Below are positions 50,766 through 59,642 of a DNA stretch of 64,000 nucleotides, piece after piece. Source of the stretch: Paenibacillus silvae (lineage in GTDB: Bacteria > Bacillota > Bacilli > Paenibacillales > Paenibacillaceae). Each line of letters opens with the position of its first letter. Positions within the stretch are counted from its first letter, which is position 1. Both the position numbers and the translations under genes were made by a program. Location: positions 675,222 through 739,221 of the forward strand of contig NZ_BMFU01000004.1 of assembly GCF_014639235.1 (NCBI RefSeq), in the 5' to 3' direction. The notes under the pieces were generated by a model. That model did not search any database and had not been told where the DNA came from. It saw only the letters and a list, made by a program, of their open reading frames with translations.

Positions 50766-52469
50766 ATGCACTCGCCATTGTTACACATGACAAACACACC
50801 TTGGCTCTTTTCCCTGCAAGCGATACAACATATTGAATTTTCATCGAATACGTATGCAAAGTATGCCTGGAATGCAGACGACATTTATTCGTTTATCGTT
50901 GTCATTCAAGGAAAAGGCGTTCTGGAGTACAAGGATGATAAAACAAGCATAGATCCGGGTTCTGTCTATATAGCAGCGGGGCCAGAAGATGTGGAGTTCT
51001 CTGTAAGAGCTGATTCTGGGGCAGAGTTGGCATTGAAATTGTACAAGATCGATATGCAAAACATGGCTGACAAGTATCGTAGACATCCGGAGCCGGGTGA
51101 GAATGCTTGGGAACAACATGATGTTGTTAACCCCAATGTTAGTGCCAATGTTGATTCAGATGCTGGTCCCACACTGAGCACTGCAAGCATTCCAATGGTC
51201 AAGACGTTTGCTTATGTGCCATGGAGTGCATGTCTGGAGTATATAGAGCAGCTATACCGTCAGCAATTCTCTTCAGATTGTTATGAAAAATGGGATGTAC
51301 AGATTCGGTTTCAACAGTGGTTCCGGGATATGGTTCGTCAAAATGATGCCGGGCTTGAGGTGCATAATGATCGCCTTTCTCTACAGGAAACCGTTCATTA
51401 CATTGATGCACACTATGATCAAATGATTACAGTGGATGAACTGGCTTCACGCGCTGGTCTTTCCAGAGCAAGTTATACACGCCATTTCAAGAGATCGACG
51501 GGACAGCTTCCACTCGACTATGTGAACCGGGTTCGACTGGAGCGATCCAAGCAGCTTTTACAAGTAACCGCTGATCGCTTGCATGAGATTGCGAGTCGTG
51601 TGGGCTTCAGCAATGAATATTATTTCAGCCGTCGTTTCAAACAGTACACGGGTGTTTCACCTGGTGTATACCGCCGCAATCATCGGCAGGAAGTGCGTGT
51701 GTTTGCTCCTTATCTGGAGGATTTTCTGCTGGCGTTGGGAATCAAGCCGATCATTCAGGGCTCACATCGTGCTTGGGGGAGACAGCGTTATTTGCAGCTG
51801 GATGATGTACCTGAATTTGACGTAAGTCAGCTGGATGCTGGTTTTCATGCAGAACATACCCCCGAATTCATTATGCTGGACATGGGATATAAGACGTGGA
51901 ATCTGGATCGCCTTGAACAGGTTGCCCCCGTTTATTATGTAAATCATGACGGAGAGGACTGGCGTACAATCCTGAAAGCAACGGCGGACATTCTTGGCAG
52001 AACTAACCGGGTGCAGGACGTTATTGAAACGTATGAACACAAGGTTTCAAGAGCGAGAAGACATCTGCATGACCGACTGCGTAAGGAAACGGTTGCTTTC
52101 CTTCGAGTCTCTGCTTCCGAGATCACGCTGTATGGTGATGAATGCGGTTATGTTGGGCCAATCATCTATCAAGACCTTGGCCTCCGCCCGCATCCATATG
52201 TGCAGAAGTGGACACGGGGTAAGCGCGGAGTGAGCATTGGGCTGGAGCAGTTAAACCAGCTGGATGCTGATCATCTTTTAATTACCTTTGATACACGTAA
52301 TTCATGTGATTTCGGAGAGGAACGCCGTCTGCTGGACAGACAGGAATGGAAGCAGCTTCCTGCAGTGAGGCGCGGCAACGTTTATGAGGTAGATTTTATG
52401 TCATGGATGAATTACGGTGTGCTCTCACACAACAAGAAAATCGACGATATACTGCGGTTTATGGGGTAA
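50766..52469 (+). CDS. AraC-family regulator fused to a siderophore-binding domain (Btr-like)
   Basis: The product has 567 residues. Domains are an N-terminal cupin-like sensor (about 15-190), an AraC double HTH (about 205-305; VDELASRAGLSRASYTRHF and LHEIASRVGFSNEYYFSRRF), and a C-terminal class III substrate-binding domain (about 315-567). That last domain parallels the lipoprotein encoded just upstream (PYLEDFLLALGIKPIIQGSHRAWG, then LNQLDADHLLITFD). B. subtilis Btr has the same architecture and activates siderophore uptake genes after binding the ferric siderophore in the cytoplasm. Here the likely target is the upstream lipoprotein gene. A Fur box precedes it. Confidence 0.92.
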   Translation: MHSPLLHMTNTPWLFSLQAIQHIEFSSNTYAKYAWNADDIYSFIVVIQGKGVLEYKDDKTSIDPGSVYIAAGPEDVEFSVRADSGAELALKLYKIDMQNMADKYRRHPEPGENAWEQHDVVNPNVSANVDSDAGPTLSTASIPMVKTFAYVPWSACLEYIEQLYRQQFSSDCYEKWDVQIRFQQWFRDMVRQNDAGLEVHNDRLSLQETVHYIDAHYDQMITVDELASRAGLSRASYTRHFKRSTGQLPLDYVNRVRLERSKQLLQVTADRLHEIASRVGFSNEYYFSRRFKQYTGVSPGVYRRNHRQEVRVFAPYLEDFLLALGIKPIIQGSHRAWGRQRYLQLDDVPEFDVSQLDAGFHAEHTPEFIMLDMGYKTWNLDRLEQVAPVYYVNHDGEDWRTILKATADILGRTNRVQDVIETYEHKVSRARRHLHDRLRKETVAFLRVSASEITLYGDECGYVGPIIYQDLGLRPHPYVQKWTRGKRGVSIGLEQLNQLDADHLLITFDTRNSCDFGEERRLLDRQEWKQLPAVRRGNVYEVDFMSWMNYGVLSHNKKIDDILRFMG

Positions 52470-52488
52470 AGCACGCAGGCTTAATTCA

Positions 52489-52522
52489 GGCTCTTTCAGC
52501 GTTGGCTGAGGGAGCTTTTTGT
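52489..52522 (+). terminator. intrinsic terminator after the Btr-like gene
   Basis: GGCTCTTTCAGC (52489-52500) pairs with GCTGAGGGAGCT (52504-52515) using G-U pairs, then TTTTTG. Confidence 0.8.
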
Positions 52523-52696
52523 TTATTCTTTTTAATGAAGATTTGATTTTTACAAAAATAATGAATTACGCAGACAAAAACCTGAACCGATAGTCCTTGA
52601 CGCTGGCTGTGCAACATAACATTAGAGAGAAGGCAGATATGCATAAGTGAAGCTGCCAATCATTCACAGCCACGGACGGCAGACAGGAGAGCTGCA

Positions 52697-54844
52697 ATGA
52701 TAAAACGGGTAATGCTGTTAGAGGACGGTACGGCAGAGATGAAAGGGATAACTCCTAGTATCGGAGCTGCTCTTGCAGCGCTAAGGGAAGCAGGATGGTC
52801 TGTTCCCACGGGAATGGTCGTGACGACAGATAGCTGCCGTGCATGCTGTGCCCGTCCTGGAGAGCTTTCGGATGAGATGAACGGGGAAATAGGCAATGCT
52901 ATCAGGCAATTGGAGCAGCAAACGGGCAAGCTTTTTGGCCATACAGACCATCCGCTGCTGCTTCATGTACAGGCAGATTCATTGGTTGCTCCAGCTACGG
53001 CTGAAGCATGTGTCATCCCATATGTCGGCTTGAATGACGATACGGTGGAAGGTTTTGCCCGTCAGACAGGCAATCGGGTGTATGCGCTTCAATGTTACCT
53101 GACTGAAATACAGCACTATGGGCACATCAAGTATGGCATCGCCTATCCAGCCACAGTGCAGCCTATTGATGTCCAGCGTTCTTCTGGAGAAGCGGAGCTC
53201 GAATGGTCCATTGCCGAGTGGAAACAGTTAATTCAGAAGAAGAGTGGCCATCCGTTTCCGCAGGATGTGCGGCTGCAGCTTCAAGCAGCGATACATGGGG
53301 TGTCTTTTTCCAAATCGAAACAAGGGTTGTCTTTTTCCAATCAGAAGGAAAGTTCCGTTGAGATTTTAACATCACAACCGGAGCCTACAGCTTGGCCCGT
53401 GTTTATACATGCAGTCAGTCAAGGTAAATATAGCGATTTGAAAGGTAAAGGCAGCGTATATACACGTAACCCGGCAACGGGAGAAAGAGGCATAATAGGA
53501 GACTACTTGCCAGCTGAAAGCCAGTCGGGCATGCTGCACGCGCTCTCTTATTTGAAACGGCATGATTCAGAACGGTATACAGAGCTTGAAATGATCTGCA
53601 CAGAATTGGAGAAACGAACAGGGACAGTGCTGGAGATCACCTATACGGTAGATTCGGTATCCATCTGTTTAGAGCATATTCGGTCCGCGTTGTTAAGTCC
53701 GGCTGCTGCGATCAAGAGTGCAGTAGACCTTGTGATTGAGGGAGTAATTCAACCAAAACATGCTATTCTACAAATGAGATCAGACCATGTAGCGGAGGGC
53801 ATGAAACAGGAAATACCGGAAATGAAACGGCTGCTGGAATGGGCTGATGAAATAAAAGATATATCGATTCTCGCAAAAGTGGAAGAAACGGCTGATGCCT
53901 TGCAGGTTAAGGCCTGGGGGGCCGACGGAATTGGCTTGTGTGTAACCGATGCGATGTTCATGTCTCCACATAGAAAACCTTTTGTGCAGAAGATGATGCT
54001 GGCAAATACGGAAGAAGAACGCAGGCGTGGTCTGGAACGATTGCTGCCGATGCAGCAGTCCGACCTGGAAGTTCTTTTTGAAGCCATGAACGGTCGTCCG
54101 GCAGCGATTCAATTGTTTGATTTTTCTCGCTTCGAGCAGGTTCCAGGTCGAGGTGAGGGAGATCAGCATGGCGACCAGTTGCACATTGATCTATTTGAAT
54201 TGTATGAAATGCAGCTTGAAGCTGTTTTCCGGGCGGCTGTACGATGCATTCGTGAAGGGTTATGGGTACGTCCCGAGATTCTCATTCCGCATGTCGAGCA
54301 TGCACAGAAGATGCAGGACATAAGAGAACTGGCAGATCATGTGGCAGTACAGGTGCTTGGTGAGGAGAGGAGGCACTGCATATATAAGGTAGGCGCTGTA
54401 ATTTCCTCACCAAGAGCGGCATTGACAGCGTCACAGATTGCGAGATACGCGGATCTTATTTTGTTTGCCGGAGATGAGTTGAGCGAAACGACTCCGAGCT
54501 ACATGCCTGAGGGAGCGGAGCAGCAGCAGGAGGATTACGCAACGATGTTGCAGACGGAGCCCGCCCCTTTACGGAAACTTGATATCGAAGGCGTTGGTCG
54601 TTTGGTTGAACACGCGGTGGCTCAGAGCCGATTGCGCAAGCCGCATCTGAAAACGGTCATATCAGGTGAGCATAGCAGAGACGTGCAGTCGATGGCATTG
54701 ATTCAGCAAATCGGACTTGACGCAGTATGCGTCAGACCAGAGCACATACCATGGGCCCGGGTTGCAGCAGCACAGGCGGTGATCCGACAGGTAAAAGAGA
54801 AACAAAATACTAGCGAGGATGAGGATATATCAACCATTGCCTAA
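52697..54844 (+). CDS. degenerate pyruvate phosphate dikinase-like protein (probable pseudoenzyme)
   Basis: The product has 715 residues, against about 880 for real PPDK. Residues 1-150 follow the PPDK N-terminus (VPTGMVVTTDSCRA, TGKLFGHTDHPLLL, GLNDDTVEGFARQTGNR) but the glycine-rich ATP loop is gone. The central swivelling domain with the phospho-His motif GGMTSHAA is missing altogether. The C-terminal PEP-binding barrel is recognisable (WGADGIGLCVTDAMF, LLPMQQSDLEVLFEAMNGRP, EILIPHVEHAQKM, SSPRAALTASQIARYADL). However, the CGEH catalytic motif reads SGEH (Ser656) and GTNDLTQ reads AGDELSE. It can hardly be an active dikinase. A regulatory or binding role is inference. ATG at 52697 is the ORF start; GGAGAGC is nearby. 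Confidence 0.8.
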   Translation: MIKRVMLLEDGTAEMKGITPSIGAALAALREAGWSVPTGMVVTTDSCRACCARPGELSDEMNGEIGNAIRQLEQQTGKLFGHTDHPLLLHVQADSLVAPATAEACVIPYVGLNDDTVEGFARQTGNRVYALQCYLTEIQHYGHIKYGIAYPATVQPIDVQRSSGEAELEWSIAEWKQLIQKKSGHPFPQDVRLQLQAAIHGVSFSKSKQGLSFSNQKESSVEILTSQPEPTAWPVFIHAVSQGKYSDLKGKGSVYTRNPATGERGIIGDYLPAESQSGMLHALSYLKRHDSERYTELEMICTELEKRTGTVLEITYTVDSVSICLEHIRSALLSPAAAIKSAVDLVIEGVIQPKHAILQMRSDHVAEGMKQEIPEMKRLLEWADEIKDISILAKVEETADALQVKAWGADGIGLCVTDAMFMSPHRKPFVQKMMLANTEEERRRGLERLLPMQQSDLEVLFEAMNGRPAAIQLFDFSRFEQVPGRGEGDQHGDQLHIDLFELYEMQLEAVFRAAVRCIREGLWVRPEILIPHVEHAQKMQDIRELADHVAVQVLGEERRHCIYKVGAVISSPRAALTASQIARYADLILFAGDELSETTPSYMPEGAEQQQEDYATMLQTEPAPLRKLDIEGVGRLVEHAVAQSRLRKPHLKTVISGEHSRDVQSMALIQQIGLDAVCVRPEHIPWARVAAAQAVIRQVKEKQNTSEDEDISTIA

Positions 54845-54971
54845 ATCTTCATTTTAAAAAACACTGATCCAATGTGGACCTTAATGGAACAGTACCCCGA
54901 AAACTGTTATACTGAAATATGCGTTTTGTAAAATGAACGTAAAATATTTCAGATAAGGGTTGAAATCGACC

Positions 54972-56921
54972 ATGTTTACATCGACTAAAAAAAGCGGGCA
55001 GACGTCATCACGGGCCTTATTCGCCGTTTTGTTTATTTTAATGCTGCTGAAGTTATCGCTTCTGCGGTATTTCTTTTTCAACGGACTGTCGGGCTTGGGG
55101 CTGTTAACAGATGCACTTGCTGCGCTCACCATTGTGTGTGTGCTTGACCTCATTGTGCCGCTCAGCTGGAAACGCACGGTGTACGCGATATTTAACGTGC
55201 TCTTTTCGCTAATCCTGTTTGCAGCGACACTTTATAACGCACATTTCAGTTCGGTTCCTACCTATACCGCTCTTAGCGAGCTGGGGCAGGTTGCGCAGGT
55301 GAGAGGAAGTATAGGGCCGTTGGTTCGGCCGACACACTTTTTGTTTTTTGCAGATATCATTCTTGCTGTGCCGATCTGGTGGATCAGACGCCGACGCATT
55401 AGACGCAGCAATGCATATCACAGCAGTTATAGCGACAGCCATCTGACATTTGGCAGAAAACGCAGCAGCTATTGGGGCAAGCTTGGAGTTGCACTTACCG
55501 CGGCCTTCTGTATTATCTGCTCAGGCAGCTTTATCGTCAAAGGAGAAACGATTGACAACGAGCTGGTGCGAGCCGAAAATCTCGGTTTTCTGAACTACCA
55601 GGTATCCTCGGCTATTCTGACAAGCAAGGAAAATGAAGCGATCGCTAACGGTAACATTAACGAAACGATTGCCAAAATCAATGAACTGGTAAGCAAGTAC
55701 CCTTATCAGGACAAAGCAAAGAACGGTGCAGCCGTAAAAGCAAAATATTTCGGCCAGGCCAAAGGCAGCAATCTGATTGTGCTTCAGCTGGAGTCCTTTC
55801 AGAACTTTCCGATTAACGCTTCGCTGAATGGTCAGGCATTAACGCCAGTTTTAAACAATCTTGCGAAAGAAAGCTATTATTTTAATCATTTCTTCCAACA
55901 GATCGGGCAAGGCAATACATCGGATGCGGAGTTCATGTCGAACACATCGATCTATCCTACGGGGGTTGTGCCGATGTCAGCGGGGTATAGTGATCGTGAT
56001 CTTCCTAGCTTGCCCAAGCTGCTTGCCAAGGAAGGGTATGAATCCGAGACGTTTCACGTAAACGACGTGACCTTCTGGAATCGTAACAAAATGTATCCTG
56101 CCCTTGGTTTTACACGTTACTTTGATAAACCAAGCTTCACCAATGACAAATTTAACGATTTTGGTCCATCGGACGAAGAGTTATATCGGGTCGGTGTGGA
56201 AAAAATGACTGCGCATCAGGCTGCGAGCCAGCCGTTCTATGCCCAGTTTATTACGGCCTCGAGCCATTCGCCGTTTACCGTGCCAGCAGACCGCGCGCGA
56301 ATTGAAATTCCCGCGACGATTACCAATAAACTTCTGCATGATTATCTGCAAGCGATCAATTATACCGATTATGCGGTTGGTCAGCTCATTCAGGAATTGA
56401 AGGCAAATGGTTTGTGGGACAACACAACTCTTGTCCTATACGGAGATCACTTCGGCTTACCTGAAGAGGAGGAAATTACGCAACAGATTCAGGCTAATCT
56501 CAATATCCCGTATGACGGTAAAGTAAGCCGCTTCAACATTCCGCTGATGATTCACACTCCTAAGCAAACGAAGGGGCAAGTGATAGAGCAGCCGGGTGGT
56601 CAGCTTGATATCTTACCCACAGTAATGAACCTGATGGGCGTCTCGCTGAAGCAGGAAAACTTCACTGCATTCGGGCATGACCTGCTGAATATGGATCATA
56701 ATGCATTTGGTATTCGTTATTACTTGCCAACAGGCTCGTTTGTCAACAATGACATCATGTTTATCCCTGGTGCAGGCTTTGATGACGGGACAGCTTACTC
56801 GCTTAAAACGTTTGAGCAGGTGACAGATCTGGAGCCATACCGTTCAGACTATGAACATGTGCTGAATCTGATGAAGCTCTCTGACGAGTATGTGAAGCTG
56901 CTGCCGAAACGAACACCATAA
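54972..56921 (+). CDS. lipoteichoic acid synthase-family membrane sulfatase-fold enzyme
   Basis: ATG at 54972 is taken as start (TTG 54960 abuts the AAGGG signal); the product has 649 residues. Five membrane helices (about 12-200) precede an extracellular alkaline-phosphatase/sulfatase domain (about 260-645). LQLESFQNFPIN carries a metal-ligand Glu. The catalytic Thr316 is in GQGNTSDAEF, and YGDHFG and the ASSHSPF segment complete the metal and substrate site. The family transfers glycerol-phosphate from phosphatidylglycerol to build LTA, or primes it. Whether it is a synthase or primase cannot be told. Confidence 0.92.
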   Translation: MFTSTKKSGQTSSRALFAVLFILMLLKLSLLRYFFFNGLSGLGLLTDALAALTIVCVLDLIVPLSWKRTVYAIFNVLFSLILFAATLYNAHFSSVPTYTALSELGQVAQVRGSIGPLVRPTHFLFFADIILAVPIWWIRRRRIRRSNAYHSSYSDSHLTFGRKRSSYWGKLGVALTAAFCIICSGSFIVKGETIDNELVRAENLGFLNYQVSSAILTSKENEAIANGNINETIAKINELVSKYPYQDKAKNGAAVKAKYFGQAKGSNLIVLQLESFQNFPINASLNGQALTPVLNNLAKESYYFNHFFQQIGQGNTSDAEFMSNTSIYPTGVVPMSAGYSDRDLPSLPKLLAKEGYESETFHVNDVTFWNRNKMYPALGFTRYFDKPSFTNDKFNDFGPSDEELYRVGVEKMTAHQAASQPFYAQFITASSHSPFTVPADRARIEIPATITNKLLHDYLQAINYTDYAVGQLIQELKANGLWDNTTLVLYGDHFGLPEEEEITQQIQANLNIPYDGKVSRFNIPLMIHTPKQTKGQVIEQPGGQLDILPTVMNLMGVSLKQENFTAFGHDLLNMDHNAFGIRYYLPTGSFVNNDIMFIPGAGFDDGTAYSLKTFEQVTDLEPYRSDYEHVLNLMKLSDEYVKLLPKRTP

Positions 56922-56957
56922 GGGAATGAACGGTAGGATCAGCAAGCGAGCGTTTCG

Positions 56958-56990
56958 AACGCTGCCAGCATAAACGCTGGCAGCGTTTTT
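56958..56990 (+). terminator. intrinsic terminator after the LTA-synthase-type gene
   Basis: AACGCTGCCAGC (56958-56969) pairs exactly with GCTGGCAGCGTT (56976-56987), then TTTTT. Confidence 0.95.
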
Positions 56991-57080
56991 TATGTTTTTA
57001 GCACAAAGGAATGCCGGAATTCTTTCTTTGAATTGTTTGTGCATATCTCTTTTTTCAACTGGCATGAAGAGCCATAACGT

Positions 57081-57108
57081 TTGAAACTGTAATTTTTAAT
57101 GTTACAAT
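57081..57108 (+). promoter_or_regulatory. candidate sigma-A promoter for the luciferase-like oxidoreductase
   Basis: TTGAAA (57081-57086), 16 bp, TACAAT (57103-57108). Confidence 0.5.
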
Positions 57109-57164
57109 GAACAAGTAAGAAAAATAAAGACGACATACTTCACGAGCGAGAGGAATGAATATAT

Positions 57165-58172
57165 ATGAAACTGAGCGTATTGGAGCATGGACACATCAGT
57201 GAGGGACGTCAGGTACAGGACGCCTTGCAGGAGGCTGTTACGTTGGCACGACATGCCGAGCAGCTGGGATATTCCCGATTCTGGATGTCAGAGCATCACG
57301 GCGGCGGAGCATTGTCCTTCTCCAGCCCGGAGGTTATGATCGCACATGTGGCTGCTCATACGGAACGTATTCGGGTAGGCTCAGGAGGCGTGATGCTGCC
57401 GCATTACAGTGCGTATAAGGTAGCCGAGAATTTTCGTCTGCTGGAAGCCCTGCATCCGGGCCGGATTGATCTCGGCATCGGACGGGCGCCGGGAGGCATG
57501 CCACTCGCCAGTCGGGCGCTGAATGAAGGCAAAGCCTCCAATATACACCTTTTCCCGCAGCAGATTGCTGACCTTGGCGGTTATTTCCATGAGCAGCTGC
57601 CCGAAGACCATCGGTTTACTTCTCTTGTAGCCGGTCCTTCCGTTTCCACCGTTCCCGAGGTATGGCTGCTCGGTTCCAGCTCGGAAGGGGCAAGAATTGC
57701 CGCGGCACAAGGTACAGCGTATGCTTTTGCCCAGTTCTTTGGAACTCCGGGTGGTGAGGAAGCAATGAAGCATTATCGCCGTCACTTCAAACCTTCGATT
57801 CTGAACGACAAGCCGCATAGCATGATTGCGGTATCGGCCTTCTGTGCAGAAACCGAAGAAGAGGCGGCCGAGCTGGCCCGCAGCAATGAACTGTTTTTCC
57901 TGCGCCTTGGGCGGGGACTGGAGCAGCGCTCGTTCCCTTCGCTGGAGACGGTGAAAAATTACCCTTATACAGCGATGGAGCTGGAGCAGATTAGGCAGCG
58001 CCGTTCCTTCTCCATCATCGGTACACCGGATCAGGTGAAGGAAAAAATTATCGCTATGGCTGAACGCCACGAAGCCGATGAAGTCATTATTGCATCGGCC
58101 ATTCATTCGTTTGAAGCACGTCTGCGCTCGTTCAGCCTGATTGCAGAAGCGTTCGGACTCAAGCAGGAGTAA
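57165..58172 (+). CDS. LLM-class (luciferase-like) flavin-dependent oxidoreductase
   Basis: The product has 335 residues. It is a bacterial-luciferase-type TIM barrel: LARHAEQLGYSRFWMSEHH, RIRVGSGGVMLPHYSAYKVAE, LHPGRIDLGIGRAPGG, EVWLLGSSSEGARIAAAQG and IIGTPDQVKEKI. These are standard for the YtmO/YwcH-type group, which uses FMNH2 from a partner reductase. The substrate is unknown. Its own promoter and terminator indicate a single-gene unit. Confidence 0.92.
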   Translation: MKLSVLEHGHISEGRQVQDALQEAVTLARHAEQLGYSRFWMSEHHGGGALSFSSPEVMIAHVAAHTERIRVGSGGVMLPHYSAYKVAENFRLLEALHPGRIDLGIGRAPGGMPLASRALNEGKASNIHLFPQQIADLGGYFHEQLPEDHRFTSLVAGPSVSTVPEVWLLGSSSEGARIAAAQGTAYAFAQFFGTPGGEEAMKHYRRHFKPSILNDKPHSMIAVSAFCAETEEEAAELARSNELFFLRLGRGLEQRSFPSLETVKNYPYTAMELEQIRQRRSFSIIGTPDQVKEKIIAMAERHEADEVIIASAIHSFEARLRSFSLIAEAFGLKQE

Positions 58173-58209
58173 CAGGGTCAGAGCGGGAATGGTATATTAA
58201 TGATAGAAT

Positions 58210-58258
58210 GGAATGCTGCTTGTTTTGTTCTGGGCAGATCAGCAGCATTCCCGTTTTT
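58210..58258 (+). terminator. intrinsic terminator after the luciferase-like gene
   Basis: GGAATGCTGCT (58210-58220) pairs exactly with AGCAGCATTCC (58241-58251) across a 20-nt loop, then GTTTTTATTTTTT. Confidence 0.88.
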
Positions 58259-58293
58259 ATTTTTTGGCTGCTTCAGAGAGAGAGGAGATTACC

Positions 58294-59046
58294 TTGCGCA
58301 GATGTGTTATAAGTGACATTCACGGCTGTTATGATGAATTCAATGCATTGCTTGAGCAGGCTGGTTATGATCCTTCGCAGGATGAGTTGATTTTACTGGG
58401 TGACTATGTGGATCGAGGTCCAAAGAGCAAGCAGGTCATTGAACAGATTATGCAGCTGAGGCAGGAGCACGGGATCGTTGTACTTAAAGGCAATCATGAT
58501 GCCATGATGGTTAAGGCTCTGCAGCATGACGTGCAGGAGTATGATCTGCACTGGATTCGCAATGGGGGCTTGCAGACGCTGGCCAGTTATCTGCAGGTGT
58601 CTTACGACCCGGAACAGATGGATTGGCAGGCTTATGCTCAGGATAAAGAATGGATGCGCTCTCATTACAGTGAACATCTGCACTTTCTGGACAAGCTTCC
58701 GCTGTCGTATGAGATCCCGGGTTACATTTTTGTACATGCCGGGATTAACCCGGATGAAGCCGATTGGAGAAGCCAGTCTGAACGGGATTTTATCTGGATT
58801 CGTGAACCTTTTTACACTAGGCCGACAAATCTTCAGGAAGTGGTTATTTTTGGACATACACCTGTCATGAACCTGCATGATGAGCATGGAGTGTGGATGG
58901 ACCCGCGAGGAGACAAAATAGGGATCGACGGCGGCTGTGCCTATGGCGCACAGTTGAATCTGCTGCAGATTGACGAAGAGGGCAGGATCGAGACTTTTTA
59001 TGTGAAAAAAGGACAACAGGCTCCAAAGCCTGAAAATGAACTGTAA
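58294..59046 (+). CDS. metallophosphoesterase, PrpE-like serine/threonine or Ap4A phosphatase
   Basis: TTG at 58294 lies after AGAGGAGA; the frame extends back to 58213 but that lies inside the upstream terminator. The product has 250 residues. The PPP-type metal motifs are complete: DIHGCYDE, LGDYVDRGP, LKGNHDAMM, FVHAGINP and GHTPV. The family includes bis(5'-nucleosyl)-tetraphosphatase PrpE and small bacterial protein phosphatases. It is cytoplasmic. The exact substrate is not clear. Confidence 0.9.
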   Translation: MRRCVISDIHGCYDEFNALLEQAGYDPSQDELILLGDYVDRGPKSKQVIEQIMQLRQEHGIVVLKGNHDAMMVKALQHDVQEYDLHWIRNGGLQTLASYLQVSYDPEQMDWQAYAQDKEWMRSHYSEHLHFLDKLPLSYEIPGYIFVHAGINPDEADWRSQSERDFIWIREPFYTRPTNLQEVVIFGHTPVMNLHDEHGVWMDPRGDKIGIDGGCAYGAQLNLLQIDEEGRIETFYVKKGQQAPKPENEL

Positions 59047-59155
59047 ATATCATTGCACGAACCTGGATTAATGTGCTAATTTATAGTGTTATACATGTTG
59101 TCTGTGTAATCTATCAGGATACATATTATATTGATGTGAGGGGAATGAAGCGAGC

Positions 59156-59479
59156 TTGGCTATTTATAATCTGGATCACTTGCAGCACCATATTTTACTC
59201 TGTAACGGCGGAACATGCATGCGTAATGAGGGGGAAGAGGTTACTCAGGCGGTGCGGGACGAAATCGCGAAACAGCAGGCTGGAGGATTTATTCATACAA
59301 CGCGCACCAAATGTAATGGCCGCTGTGACGACGGGTGTGTAACGATCGTATATCCGCAGGGAGACTGGTATGGTAAAATGACGCCGGAATCAGGCCGGGA
59401 ACTCGTGCAGGCTCTGTGTAATGGGGACAAACTGGACAAACATCTGATTGCTAACGTAGCCAAAACCTCTGCTAACTAG
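59156..59479 (+). CDS. thioredoxin-like [2Fe-2S] ferredoxin family protein
   Basis: The product has 107 residues, starting at TTG 59156 with GAGGGG 12 nt upstream. Cysteines in LLCNGGTCMRNEG and TKCNGRCDDGC fit the spacing of thioredoxin-fold 2Fe-2S ferredoxins. VTIVYPQGDWYGKM and the C-terminal helix are also typical. It is a soluble electron carrier or Fe-S protein; its partners are not evident from the neighbours. Confidence 0.85.
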   Translation: MAIYNLDHLQHHILLCNGGTCMRNEGEEVTQAVRDEIAKQQAGGFIHTTRTKCNGRCDDGCVTIVYPQGDWYGKMTPESGRELVQALCNGDKLDKHLIANVAKTSAN

Positions 59480-59547
59480 CTGGCATGGTGCATTTTAATT
59501 ATAAGGCCGCCCTTTGCATGACATGTAATTAATTCGCTGTAAAGGGA

Positions 59548-59576
59548 TTGGAATTAAGACGTATAAGCGCTATAAT
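59548..59576 (+). promoter_or_regulatory. candidate sigma-A promoter for ppaC
   Basis: TTGGAA (59548-59553), 17 bp, TATAAT (59571-59576), 66 bp before the start codon. Confidence 0.65.
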
Positions 59577-59642
59577 CAGTAAGGTATGATTTAATATAGA
59601 CTAGAATTGAACTTAAATTCGAATTGACGGAGGGCAATGAAT

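Noticed and set aside
57381..58106. 241-codon minus-strand frame
   Set aside because: Antisense shadow of the luciferase-like oxidoreductase gene.
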